This document shows, piece after piece, positions 46,231 to 57,905 of a stretch of 64,000 nucleotides of DNA. The position numbers and the translations under genes are program-made. The notes beneath the pieces were generated by a model. The model did not search any database and had not been told where the DNA came from. It saw only the letters and a list, made by a program, of their open reading frames with translations. The DNA is from Magicicada septendecula (taxonomy: Eukaryota > Arthropoda > Insecta > Hemiptera > Cicadidae), in NCBI GenBank assembly GCA_034769895.1, contig CM068368.1:336559076-336623075 (forward strand). The letters run 5' to 3'. Within the stretch, counting starts at the first letter, position 1; every line of letters starts with the position of its first letter.

Positions 46231-46266
46231 TAACAGTCTACGATCATTTATTATTTCTTCTCTATA

Positions 46267-46944
46267 CTATTCTAATTGTTGTTTCAATTCCTCTTTATTC
46301 TTCTCACTCTCTTCCTTCAACAGTCTTTTTAATTCTTCGTTACTTTGTCTAATCTCCTCCTTCAACTGTTGTTGTAAAGTTTCATTATTGCTTTTGATTT
46401 TTTTATTTAATTCTTCATTATCTTCCCTCATTTGTTTCTTCAGTTCTTCAGTATTTTGTTTTAATAAGTTTTCATTATCTACTCTCATTTGTTTAAACTC
46501 TTCTTGGTTACTATCCATTTTCTTGTTAAGTGTTTCGATATTCTTTTCATTATTTTGATCTATTTTTTCAATATCCTCCTTCATTTGTTTCAATGTTTGA
46601 TTACTGCTTTCGATTTTTTTATTCGATTCTTCACTATTTTGTTTCAATGTTTCATTATGTTTTCTTGAGTTTTCGTTTAATGATTCTAATTTTTTATTTA
46701 ATTCTTCCTTGTCTTCCTCTCTTTTTTCCTCATTCCTTTTTAGGAATTCCATTATGCCATCCCATCTCATTTCTTCTGCAGTCCTATTTGGTTCTCTTTG
46801 TGTGGGTTTTTTTGGTTGGTCCCCTGGGATATCCCTTACCACTGTTTCTATTTCTTCAGTCGCTGTGACTTCCTTCGCCTCCATGTTCAATTCTATTTCT
46901 TCTCCCTCCGTACGTTTACGTGACGTTGCTCTTCTCCTTGACAT
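46267..46944 (-). CDS. gag: Gag-like coiled-coil protein (unit 9), 225 residues
   Basis: A 12-bp in-frame deletion near the stop removes one repeat of the Gln-rich tail (ELKQQLE instead of ELKQQVKQQLE). The deletion lies between ttgtttca repeats. It is shared with units 11 and 12. Glu184Lys is present. Confidence 0.7.
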   Translation of the reverse strand: MSRRRATSRKRTEGEEIELNMEAKEVTATEEIETVVRDIPGDQPKKPTQREPNRTAEEMRWDGIMEFLKRNEEKREEDKEELNKKLESLNENSRKHNETLKQNSEESNKKIESSNQTLKQMKEDIEKIDQNNEKNIETLNKKMDSNQEEFKQMRVDNENLLKQNTEELKKQMREDNEELNKKIKSNNETLQQQLKEEIRQSNEELKRLLKEESEKNKEELKQQLE

Positions 46945-47312
46945 CTCTGTTGCTTAAACGTAGCCCCCACTAGAGTAGAAAATGCTATAACACTCACAAT
47001 AAGAATACAAAGTTATTCTATCTCTAGCCTCACTAGTTGGGCTCCAATTCTGTAACACTAAGAGATTACTTCCGTATCTATCTTAAGCCTCACTGTTGGG
47101 ATCTCCAATTTTGTAACACTATGGGTTATTTAGTCACACGTTGGTTGCGTCAATTCTGTAACACTACGGGAATTCTCTCCCGTATCTATTTTAAGCCTCA
47201 CTGTTGGGATCGCCAATTCTGTAACGTTAAGATTTATTCGTACTATCTAAATTGTACTTGGTTTGTATTTTAAGGATGAGTATGTTGTCAGGGTAATGTT
47301 AGTTGAGCGCCA
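46945..47312 (-). promoter_or_regulatory. Leader with PBS, long form (unit 9)
   Basis: The PBS begins at 47312. It shares actatgggtt (near 47,118) and gaaaatgct (near 46,978) with units 11 and 12. Confidence 0.65.
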
Positions 47313-48469
47313 ATTTGCAATCAAATGTTGCAAATAAAATTTATTGATAAATTGGTAATTAATATTGCATATAGCATAAGGGTTTCTTTTTCTTCTATAT
47401 TTTTATCTTTTGTAATCTTTTATTCAACATAATATTATGACTATTAATGCTCAGTAAGGCAGATTCAAATCAGGTGCCATACTTTCCTTGTTGGGAGTGT
47501 TACCAACCTATGCTAGTTGATGAAAAAATTAACATTCATTAATATGGTGTATATAATATCATATACATTTTAATTATCCATTAAATAAAGAAAAGAAAAC
47601 CTTTTATCTGTTGTTATTGAACTCAAATCGTTTATCCTTTTTAAAAATTTTTTTAAGAGACAGTAATAATTGTTAACGAAGTATGACCGGTTGTTCTTTA
47701 AATATGCTCAGAATGGCAGCAGTAGCTCTTATATCTCAAGGCAGACCTATCTGTACTTTAATAATTACTAAATAAAATACAAATAGAATGGTTTTACGTT
47801 AGATCCTTTTGACTATGGTATAAACTACAAATATCTTAGGAAAAGTACCAAAATACATGGGCTTATAATAAATTACAGAGTGGTTTTACAAGAGTCTATT
47901 AAGAAGTTTACAATGTTCAGTGTCTAGGTTATGTTGATTTATGTGTTTTCAATGTCTAATACACTTTAAATGGTTATATTACCATATATTAATAGTTTTT
48001 TACACTGAAAACAAGATTGTTCATTAATTATTTTCACAGTGAAGGTTCAAAAATAGTTTTAATCAAAAGTGTAAACAGTGTCTTTGAAAAGTGTAACTTA
48101 GGCCATTAAGGTAATTTCTATCTCAAAACACAACGATTAAAACATTGTTTATAATTAATCACTTCCCTCATAAACATAACACAACTCTTAATAAACTTAT
48201 GAATTAATTTCCACTCTCACACACCTAGTGGGATTAGTATTAGTATAGTAAGTATTTCTAAAACATTGTCCTCCTTACTTACTAACTTTAATAGTTTAAA
48301 CATAACTATTAGAACATTATTTAACATTAATCAGTAATAATAAACCTATAATTGGTAGTCCTTGAAAGAGGCTACCTTATGTTTCCTGGTACTTTTCTAG
48401 GATTTATAAACATATTTTACTCATGTAATTACACAACAAGAAGATGGGCAAAATATCATGTAACATAAT
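47313..48469 (-). repeat. LTR with ~0.9-kb internal deletion (unit 9)
   Basis: The LTR is only 1,157 bp. The joint is gtaatttct/atctcaaaac at 48119/48120, removing about 0.9 kb from the LTR middle, including the palindrome cluster. PBS, AATAAA and PPT (48471-48480) are kept. There is little homology at the joint, so an end-joining event is likely. Confidence 0.8.
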
Positions 48470-48548
48470 ACCCCTCCCCCAGAAAACGGGTTATTTTAGT
48501 AATAAACTGATTACTTAAATAAGCTGATTTATATAACAAGTGCTGCTC

Positions 48549-48794
48549 TTAATTTTCATAATATTTTTTAATTTCAGCTTGATTGTACACGCCCTTTACT
48601 TTATTAGTTTCTGGAATGGTCAATTCATAGGTATTATTCCCTTTATCCCTGGTTATCCTATACGGTCCTGTATACAATAATAATTTTTTAGCTATTCCTT
48701 CTGCAGAACTTGGTAAATGCCTGTTTTTCAGTAACACCTTTTCTCCCACATTGTATTTTAAAATCTTATTTTTATTCTTTTCTTCCTCATGGTT
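48549..48794 (-). pseudogene. pol: Integrase C-terminal remnant (unit 9)
   Basis: This is the GPY/F fragment with an open frame, identical in translation to unit 3. Confidence 0.85.
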
Positions 48795-49992
48795 TCAGGT
48801 ATTGGGTTGTGATGAATTTTCTTAGGTTGGGTTATTATATAATAATTTACAAATAACTTCTTTTTCTTCTCGGGCGAATCTAAGAAAATATATTATTTTT
48901 TCTTCATTTTCCTTATATAGGTGGTTACCAACTGATTTTTCCTTTCCTCTGAGGTTTCTTTTCTTTCTTCCTCTGCTTTATCTCCTGTTCTGGTTGATTC
49001 CTTAATTGGGGTTATCAATTCCTCCCTAACTTTAAATGGCATGGTGAATGCATATCGGCTGTGAGTGATACTATTCTGACCTATTCCTCACCCGACCATT
49101 CACCATGGTACAGTGCTCATTGGCCCCTGCCCATAATAATAATTTTTGAGTGGCGCCGTAGCTTTCTACACTCTTAAAAAATGGTAACTATCGCGTTACT
49201 TTAAACACCCTTGGAATCCTGTTGCCTTCTTAACTCTTCTCGTTCTTATAATTTGCATCCCAGCAGCTCCCCTTACTTTTATATTATTGATTTTCAGTTT
49301 TGGTAAAATCCTTGGTATATTTCTTCTCTTCTATTTAATTTCATTTCGTAGTTAATTGATTCATTTGCCACAGTGTTATTCATCTCCTTTTTCAATACCC
49401 CTTTTTAGCAATTAAAACTATGGTTATTGTTATTCTATTTATTTCCAGACATCGATTCTTCTTCTGCAAGTTCAGGCTTTCATTTATTTGTTTTAAGTAC
49501 TTATTCTTTTCATTCAGTATGATCCCCTTATTATCGTTCTTAACCATCATATTCTCTTCCAAAACCTGTATTGGTGGGCTATTTGTTTATGTTTTCTTAA
49601 ATCTTCACTTGTCATTACAATTATCATTATCTTTCCTTCTCATTTCTCAAATAGTTGCCTTGTCGGTAATCATACAATCAGTCCCTTTTCTCTATAGTTT
49701 GTTTGGAATTAGTTTAACCATGATCCATAATTTCATCTGTACTGGTCGTTCGGATCACTCTGGTGTGCAGAACTATTTCCGTCCTTGTGATATAGATCTC
49801 ACTATTGCTACCTTATACAGCAATTCTTCTAATACTACATGTTCATTACTATTTAGGCCTACCTCAATCACTTTATCATTTTGCTTATTAAATAAATATG
49901 TTAATGGTATATCAATTGTTTATGCTATCACTGATATTTTACTTCTGGTGTATTCGACTTAACTATGGATTTACTTAATGTTTTACTTACTG
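48795..49992 (-). pseudogene. pol: Degenerate gag-pol interior
   Basis: It is homologous to 4131-5328. It shares ttcttttcattc (near 49,505) and tttatgctatc (near 49,920) with 57906-59103. It has private tatcgcgtt (near 49,190), and its cgttcttat (near 49,240) recurs only at 63,350. Confidence 0.6.
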
Positions 49993-50331
49993 TTATATTT
50001 GATTCCCTTTGAAAGTTTCTATTAAGCTCCTTCTGTTATTTTTAAAATTACTTACTCTTCTGTATTCCGTACTTAGGATGTTAAGTACATTAACTAGTCC
50101 ATTGTTCATCATCTCCCACTCTTCCCGTGTTTTTATTAATTTCCTTTGATGCATTTGTCTCATTTTCTTTGTCTTCATTTCCATGTGCTTAATATTCTCT
50201 TTGTTTCTGTTAGGTTTCTTTTCAGATAACAATACACTTTTGTCTTTTTTATTTTCTATTTCATTACTACCTTCTATTTTCTGATCTACTGGTTCCTTTG
50301 ACTGGTTCCTGTCATTGTTTAATCCTTCCAT
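49993..50331 (-). CDS. Gag continuation ORF, 112 codons (unit 10)
   Basis: This ORF is in frame with Gag beyond the TAG and has the same translation as unit 8. Confidence 0.55.
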   Translation of the reverse strand: MEGLNNDRNQSKEPVDQKIEGSNEIENKKDKSVLLSEKKPNRNKENIKHMEMKTKKMRQMHQRKLIKTREEWEMMNNGLVNVLNILSTEYRRVSNFKNNRRSLIETFKGNQI

Positions 50332-50367
50332 TAACAGTCTACGATCATTTATTATTTCTTCTCTATA

Positions 50368-51057
50368 CTATTCTAATTGTTGTTTCACTTGTTGTTTCAA
50401 TTCCTCTTTATTCTTCTCACTCTCTTCCTTCAACAGTCTTTTTAATTCTTCGTTACTTTGTCTAATCTCCTCCTTCAACTGTTGTTGTAAAGTTTCATTA
50501 TTGCTTTTGATTTTTTTATTTAATTCTTCATTATCTTCCCTCATTTGTTTCTTCAGTTCTTCAGTATTTTGTTTTAATAAGTTTTCATTATCTACTCTCA
50601 TTTGTTTAAACTCTTCTTGGTTACTATCCATTTTCTTGTTAAGTGTTTCGATATTCTTTTCATTATTTTGATCTATTTTTTCAATATCCTCCTTCATTTG
50701 TTTCAATGTTTGATTACTGCTTTCGATTTTTTTATTCGATTCTTCACTATTTTGTTTCAATGTTTCATTATGTTTTCTTGAGTTTTCGTTTAATGACTCT
50801 AATTTTTTATTTAATTCTTCCTTGTCTTCCTCTCTTTTTTCCTCATTCCTTTTTAGGAATTCCATTATGCCATCCCATCTCATTTCTTCTGCAGTCCTAT
50901 TTGGTTCTCTTTGTGTGGGTTTTTTTGGTTGGTCCCCTGGGATATCCCTTACCACTGTTTCTATTTCTTCAGTCGCTGTTACTTCCTTCGCCTCCATGTT
51001 CAATTCTATTTCTTCTCCCTCCGTGCGTTTACGTGACGTTGCTCTTCTCCTTGACAT
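50368..51057 (-). CDS. gag: Gag-like coiled-coil protein (unit 10)
   Basis: The protein has 229 residues and matches unit 8, including Glu184Lys. Confidence 0.7.
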   Translation of the reverse strand: MSRRRATSRKRTEGEEIELNMEAKEVTATEEIETVVRDIPGDQPKKPTQREPNRTAEEMRWDGIMEFLKRNEEKREEDKEELNKKLESLNENSRKHNETLKQNSEESNKKIESSNQTLKQMKEDIEKIDQNNEKNIETLNKKMDSNQEEFKQMRVDNENLLKQNTEELKKQMREDNEELNKKIKSNNETLQQQLKEEIRQSNEELKRLLKEESEKNKEELKQQVKQQLE

Positions 51058-51425
51058 CTCTGTTGCTTAAACGTAGCCCCCACTAGAGTAGAAATTGCTA
51101 TAACACTCACAATAAGAATACAAAGTTATTCTATCTCTAGCCTCACTAGTTGGGCTCCAATTCTGTAACACTAAGAGATTACTTCCGTATCTATCTTAAG
51201 CCTCACTGTTGGGATCTCCAATTTTGTAACACTACGGGTTATTTAGTCACACGTTGGTTGCGTCAATTCTGTAACACTACGGGAATTCTCTCCCGTATCT
51301 ATTTTAAGCCTCACTGTTGGGATCGCCAATTCTGTAACGTTAAGATTTATTCGTACTATCTAAATTGTACTTGGTTTGTATTTTAAGGATGAGTATGTTG
51401 TCAGGGTAATGTTAGTTGAGCGCCA
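51058..51425 (-). promoter_or_regulatory. Leader with PBS, long form (unit 10)
   Basis: The PBS begins at 51425 on the minus strand. The 20-bp piece is present. Confidence 0.65.
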
Positions 51426-53480
51426 ATTTGCAATCAAATGTTGCAAATAAAATTTATTGATAAATTGGTAATTAATATTGCATATAGCATAAGGGTTTCT
51501 TTTTCTTCTATATTTTTATCTTTTGTAATCTTTTATTCAACATAAAATTATGACTATTAATGCTCAGTAAGGCAGATTCAAATCAGGTGCCATACTTTCC
51601 TTGTTGGGAGTGTTACCAACCTATGCTAGTTGATGAAAAAATTAACATTCATTAATATGGTGTATATAATATCATATACATTTTAATTATCCATTAAATA
51701 AAGAAAAGAAAACCTTTTATCTGTTGTTATTGAACTCAAATCGTTTATCCTTTTTAAAATTTTTTTAAGAGACAGTAATAATTGTTAACGAAGTATGACC
51801 GGTTGTTCTTTAAATATGCTCAGAATGGCAGCAGTAGCTCTTATATCTCAAGGCAGACCTATCTGTACTTTAATAATTACTAAATAAAATACAACTAGAA
51901 TGGTTTTACGTTAGATCCTTTTGACTACGGTATAAACCACAAATATCTTAGGAAAAGTACCAAAATACATGGGCTTATAATAAATTACAGAGTGGTTTTA
52001 CAAGAGTCTATTAAGAAGTTTACAATGTTCAGTGTCTAGGTTATGTTGATTTATGTGTTTTCAATGTCTAATACACTTTAAATGGTTATATTACCATATA
52101 TTTATAGTTTTTTACACTGAAAACAAGATTGTTCATTAATTATTTTCACAGTGAAGGTTCAAAAATAGTTTTAATCAAAAGTGTAAACAGTGTCTTTGAA
52201 AAGTGTAACTTAGGCCATTAAGGTAATTTCTTCAGTTTAGATATTTAGCTAAAATACTTCCCTTCCTGGATAGGTCGATCTTGTTTCTTCATATGTTAAT
52301 TGGTTTCCTTCTTTTGAACAATGTTGTACTTCTTTCTTCTAAATATTTAGTTTTGTAATATAATTTAACTTTAATTAGGTTCACTGATGTTAAATTCAAA
52401 ACATGTTGGATTGGTCTCTCGTATTTTTATATATCAACCTTTCTCGTTTAAATCTAATAATGGACTCCTCTTTATTCAATTTATAACATATCAGTTGCTA
52501 AGGCCTATAACTTAGCTTTCATTGGTTTAAATTGTGTCATCTGTAGTTACTATGGTTCTCTCTGAGCCTCAAAATAAACAAACTTCTAATATTTTACTTT
52601 TAATTTTCTTAAAATTGTTATACCTTTTTTATCTGATCTCTGATCTTTAATATACTAGTATCTTTGAGTTTCTGATGGAACACTGATTGTTTTGATACCA
52701 CTTTTGATTATCTTCCATTACATATTTCCTGAGTTACCATTTCACACTTTTAACTATTTGTACAAAATTATTATTAGTTCTTTTTGTACTCTTCACTTTA
52801 CTAAAACGATTGGATACAATCAGTAATAACATAGTTCAACGTGACATTAAAACTCTTTTTTCAAATTCCTTAACTATCTAGGCCTAACATGCCTAGTTTC
52901 ACAAATTTCTCTTATTATAATTTTGGTACCCTTCCATTAACACTAACATTTGTTTTATTAATATTACAACATATATTATTAATCAATATCAAACAACTAA
53001 TTACTAATAATTATTAGTAAACATATGACAATTCTCATTAAACTTCTGGATACAATCCAGTTTTTATAAACATAATAAAACATGGTAAGTAGTTCCCAAA
53101 ACATTGTCCTCCTTACTTAATAACTAGACTATCTCAAAACACAACGATTAAAACATTGTTTATAATTAATCACTTCCCTCATAAACATAACACAACTCTT
53201 AATAAACTTATGAATTAATTTCCACTCTCACACACCTAGTGGGATTAGTATTAGTATAGTAAGTATTTCTAAAACATTGTCCTCCTTACTTACTAACTTT
53301 AATAGTTTAAACATAACTATTAGAACATTATTTAACATTAATTAGTAATAATAAACCTACAATTGGTAGTCCTTGAAAGAGGCTTCCTTATGTTTCCTGG
53401 TACTTTTCTAGGATTTATAAACATATTTTACTCATGTAATTACACAACAAGAAGATGGGCAAAATATCATGTAACATAAT
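51426..53480 (-). repeat. LTR of the array element (unit 10)
   Basis: The LTR is 2,055 bp and the near twin of the unit 8 LTR. The PPT is at 53482-53491. Confidence 0.75.
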
Positions 53481-53559
53481 ACCCCTCCCCCAGAAAACGG
53501 GTTATTTTAGTAATAAACTGATTACTTAAATAAGCTGATTTATATAACAAGTGCTGCTC

Positions 53560-53804
53560 TTAATTTTCATAATATTTTTTAATTTCAGCTTGATTGTACA
53601 CGCCCTTTACTTTATTAGTTTCTGGAATGGTCAATTCATAGGTATTATTCCCTTTATCCCTGGTTATCCTATACGGTCCTGTATACAATAAAATTTTTTA
53701 GCTATTCCTTCTGCAGAACTTGGTAAATGCCTGTTTTTCAGTAACACCTTTTCTCCCACATTGTATTTTAAAATCTTATTTTTATTCTTTTCTTCCTCAT
53801 GGTT
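53560..53804 (-). pseudogene. pol: Integrase C-terminal remnant, frameshifted
   Basis: It has the same one-base loss as 44449-44693. Confidence 0.8.
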
Positions 53805-55002
53805 TCAGGTATTGGGTTGTGATGAATTTTCTTAGGTTGGGTTATTATATAATAATTTACAAATAACTTCTTTTTCTTCTCGGGCGAATCTAAGAAAATA
53901 TATTATTTTTTCTTCATTTTCCTTATATAGGTGGTTACCAACTGATTTTTCCTTTCCTCTGAGGTTTCTTTTCTTTCTTCCTCTGCTTTATCTCCTGTTC
54001 TGGTTGATTCCTTAATTGGGGTTATCAATTCCTCCCTAACTTTAAATGGCATGGTGAATGCATATCGGCTGTGAGTGATACTATTCTGACCTATTCCTCA
54101 CCCGACCATTCACCATGGTACAGTGCTCATTGGCCCCTGCCCATAATAATAATTTTTGAGTGGCGCCGTAGCTTTCTACACTCTTAAAAAATGGTAACTA
54201 TTGCGTTACTTTAAACACCCTTGGAATCCTGTTGCCTTCTTAACTCTTCTTGTTATTATAATTTGCATCCCAGCAGCTCCCCTTACTTTTATATTATTGA
54301 TTTTCAGTTTTGGTAAAATCCTTGGTATATTTCTTCTCTTCTATTTAATTTCATTTCGTAGTTAATTGATTCATTTGCCACAGTGTTATTCATCTCCTTT
54401 TTCAATACCCCTTTTTAGCAATTAAAACTATGGTTATTGTTATTCTATTTATTTCCAGACATCGATTCTTCTTCTGCAAGTTCAGGCTTTCATTTATTTG
54501 TGTTAAGTACTTATTCTCTTCATTCAGTATGATCCCCTTATTATCGTTCTTAACCATCATATTCTCTTCCAAAACCTGTATTGGTGGGCTATTTGTTTAT
54601 GTTTTCTTAAATCTTCACTTGTCATTACAATTATCATTATCTTTCCTTCTCATTTCTCAAATAGTTGCCTTGTCGGTAATCATACAATCAGTCCCTTTTC
54701 TCTATAGTTTGTTTGGAATTAGTTTAACCATGATCCATAATTTCATCTGTACTGGTCGTTCGGATCACTCTGGTGTGCAGAACTATTTCCGTCCTTGTGA
54801 TATAGATCTCACTATTGCTACCTTATACAGCAATTCTTCTAATACTACATGTTCATTACTATTTAGGCCTACCTCAATCACTTTATCATTTTGCTTATTA
54901 AATAAATATGTTAATGGTATATCAATTGTTAATGCTATCACTGATATTTTACTTCTGGTGTATTCGACTTAATTATGGATTTACTTAATGTTTTACTTAC
55001 TG
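53805..55002 (-). pseudogene. pol: Degenerate gag-pol interior
   Basis: It is homologous to 4131-5328 and the twin of 44694-45891, sharing the tttgtgttaag variant near 54,500. Confidence 0.6.
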
Positions 55003-55341
55003 TTATATTTGATTCCCTTTGAAAGTTTCTATTAAGCTCCTTCTGTTATTTTTAAAATTACTTACTCTTCTGTATTCCGTACTTAGGATGTTAAGTACAT
55101 TAACTAGTCCATTGTTCATCATCTCCCACTCTTCCCGTGTTTTTATTAATTTCCTTTGATGCATTTGTCTCATTTTCTTTGTCTTCATTTCCATGTGCTT
55201 AATATTCTCTTTGTTTCTGTTAGGTTTCTTTTCAGATAACAATACACTTTTGTCTTTTTTATTTTCTATTTCATTACTACCTTCTATTTTCTGATCTACT
55301 GGTTCCTTTGACTGGTTCCTGTCATTGTTTAATCCTTCCAT
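55003..55341 (-). CDS. Gag continuation ORF, 112 codons (unit 11)
   Basis: This ORF is in frame with Gag beyond the TAG and has the same translation as unit 8. Confidence 0.55.
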   Translation of the reverse strand: MEGLNNDRNQSKEPVDQKIEGSNEIENKKDKSVLLSEKKPNRNKENIKHMEMKTKKMRQMHQRKLIKTREEWEMMNNGLVNVLNILSTEYRRVSNFKNNRRSLIETFKGNQI

Positions 55342-55377
55342 TAACAGTCTACGATCATTTATTATTTCTTCTCTATA

Positions 55378-56055
55378 CTATTCTAATTGTTGTTTCAATT
55401 CCTCTTTATTCTTCTCACTCTCTTCCTTCAACAGTCTTTTTAATTCTTCGTTACTTTGTCTAATCTCCTCCTTCAACTGTTGTTGTAAAGTTTCATTATT
55501 GCTTTTGATTTTTTTATTTAATTCTTCATTATCTTCCCTCATTTGTTTCTTCAGTTCTTCAGTATTTTGTTTTAATAAGTTTTCATTATCTACTCTCATT
55601 TGTTTAAACTCTTCTTGGTTACTATCCATTTTCTTGTTAAGTGTTTCGATATTCTTTTCATTATTTTGATCTATTTTTTCAATATCCTCCTTCATTTGTT
55701 TCAATGTTTGATTACTGCTTTCGATTTTTTTATTCGATTCTTCACTATTTTGTTTCAATGTTTCATTATGTTTTCTTGAGTTTTCGTTTAATGATTCTAA
55801 TTTTTTATTTAATTCTTCCTTGTCTTCCTCTCTTTTTTCCTCATTCCTTTTTAGGAATTCCATTATGCCATCCCATCTCATTTCTTCTGCAGTCCTATTT
55901 GGTTCTCTTTGTGTGGGTTTTTTTGGTTGGTCCCCTGGGATATCCCTTACCACTGTTTCTATTTCTTCAGTCGCTGTGACTTCCTTCGCCTCCATGTTCA
56001 ATTCTATTTCTTCTCCCTCCGTACGTTTACGTGACGTTGCTCTTCTCCTTGACAT
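55378..56055 (-). CDS. gag: Gag-like coiled-coil protein (unit 11), 225 residues
   Basis: It is the twin of unit 9, with the 12-bp deletion and Glu184Lys. Confidence 0.7.
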   Translation of the reverse strand: MSRRRATSRKRTEGEEIELNMEAKEVTATEEIETVVRDIPGDQPKKPTQREPNRTAEEMRWDGIMEFLKRNEEKREEDKEELNKKLESLNENSRKHNETLKQNSEESNKKIESSNQTLKQMKEDIEKIDQNNEKNIETLNKKMDSNQEEFKQMRVDNENLLKQNTEELKKQMREDNEELNKKIKSNNETLQQQLKEEIRQSNEELKRLLKEESEKNKEELKQQLE

Positions 56056-56423
56056 CTCTGTTGCTTAAACGTAGCCCCCACTAGAGCAGAAAATGCTATA
56101 ACACTCACAATAAGAATACAAAGTTATTCTATCTCTAGCCTCACTAGTTGGGCTCCAATTCTGTAACACTAAGAGATTACTTCCGTATCTATCTTAAGCC
56201 TCACTGTTGGGATCTCCAATTTTGTAACACTATGGGTTATTTAGTCACACGTTGGTTGCGTCAATTCTGTAACACTACGGGAATTCTCTCCCGTATCTAT
56301 TTTAAGCCTCACTGTTGGGATCGCCAATTCTGTAACGTTAAGATTTATTCGTACTATCTAAATTGTACTTGGTTTGTATTTTAAGGATGAGTATGTTGTC
56401 AGGGTAATGTTAGTTGAGCGCCA
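56056..56423 (-). promoter_or_regulatory. Leader with PBS, long form (unit 11)
   Basis: The PBS begins at 56423. There is a private gagcagaaa near 56,084. Confidence 0.65.
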
Positions 56424-57580
56424 ATTTGCAATCAAATGTTGCAAATAAAATTTATTGATAAATTGGTAATTAATATTGCATATAGCATAAGGGTTTCTTT
56501 TTCTTCTATATTTTTATCTTTTGTAATCTTTTATTCAACATAATATTATGACTATTAATGCTCAGTAAGGCAGATTCAAATCAGGTGCCATACTTTCCTT
56601 GTTGGGAGTGTTACCAACCTATGCTAGTTGATGAAAAAATTAACATTCATTAATATGGTGTATATAATATCATATACATTTTAATTATCCATTAAATAAA
56701 GAAAAGAAAACCTTTTATCTGTTGTTATTGAACTCAAATCGTTTATCCTTTTTAAAAATTTTTTTAAGAGACAGTAATAATTGTTAACGAAGTATGACCG
56801 GTTGTTCTTTAAATATGCTCAGAATGGCAGCAGTAGCTCTTATATCTCAAGGCAGACCTATCTGTACTTTAATAATTACTAAATAAAATACAAATAGAAT
56901 GGTTTTACGTTAGATCCTTTTGACTATGGTATAAACTACAAATATCTTAGGAAAAGTACCAAAATACATGGGCTTATAATAAATTACAGAGTGGTTTTAC
57001 AAGAGTCTATTAAGAAGTTTACAATGTTCAGTGTCTAGGTTATGTTGATTTATGTGTTTTCAATGTCTAATACACTTTAAATGGTTATATTACCATATAT
57101 TAATAGTTTTTTACACTGAAAACAAGATTGTTCATTAATTATTTTCACAGTGAAGGTTCAAAAATAGTTTTAATCAAAAGTGTAAACAGTGTCTTTGAAA
57201 AGTGTAACTTAGGCCATTAAGGTAATTTCTATCTCAAAACACAACGATTAAAACATTGTTTATAATTAATCACTTCCCTCATAAACATAACACAACTCTT
57301 AATAAACTTATGAATTAATTTCCACTCTCACACACCTAGTGGGATTAGTATTAGTATAGTAAGTATTTCTAAAACATTGTCCTCCTTACTTACTAACTTT
57401 AATAGTTTAAACATAACTATTAGAACATTATTTAACATTAATCAGTAATAATAAACCTATAATTGGTAGTCCTTGAAAGAGGCTACCTTATGTTTCCTGG
57501 TACTTTTCTAGGATTTATAAACATATTTTACTCATGTAATTACACAACAAGAAGATGGGCAAAATATCATGTAACATAAT
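56424..57580 (-). repeat. LTR with ~0.9-kb internal deletion (unit 11)
   Basis: The LTR is 1,157 bp. The joint at 57230/57231 is identical to that of unit 9, so one deletion was copied by the 9.1-kb duplication. The PPT is at 57582-57591. Confidence 0.8.
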
Positions 57581-57659
57581 ACCCCTCCCCCAGAAAACGG
57601 GTTATTTTAGTAATAAACTGATTACTTAAATAAGCTGATTTATATAACAAGTGCTGCTC

Positions 57660-57905
57660 TTAATTTTCATAATATTTTTTAATTTCAGCTTGATTGTACA
57701 CGCCCTTTACTTTATTAGTTTCTGGAATGGTCAATTCATAGGTATTATTCCCTTTATCCCTGGTTATCCTATACGGTCCTGTATACAATAATAATTTTTT
57801 AGCTATTCCTTCTGCAGAACTTGGTAAATGCCTGTTTTTCAGTAACACCTTTTCTCCCACATTGTATTTTAAAATCTTATTTTTATTGTTTTCTTCCTCA
57901 TGGTT
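57660..57905 (-). pseudogene. pol: Integrase C-terminal remnant (unit 11)
   Basis: This is the GPY/F fragment with an open frame. A private C-to-G at about 57,888 changes one Lys to Asn upstream of the VGEK block. Confidence 0.85.

Larger units (their letters stand above)
40900..50000 (-). repeat. Higher-order repeat, copy A (units 8 and 9)
   Basis: This block of one full unit plus one 4.1-kb unit recurs at an offset of exactly 9,111 bp. Diagnostic changes shared only with copy B are gactctaatt at 41685 and 50796, the gtgcgttta variant at 41912 and 51023, an integrase frameshift at about 44,580 and 53,690, a Phe-to-Val codon change at about 45,391 and 54,502, and the LTR deletion joint at 48119 and 57230. 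Edges are approximate. Confidence 0.8.
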
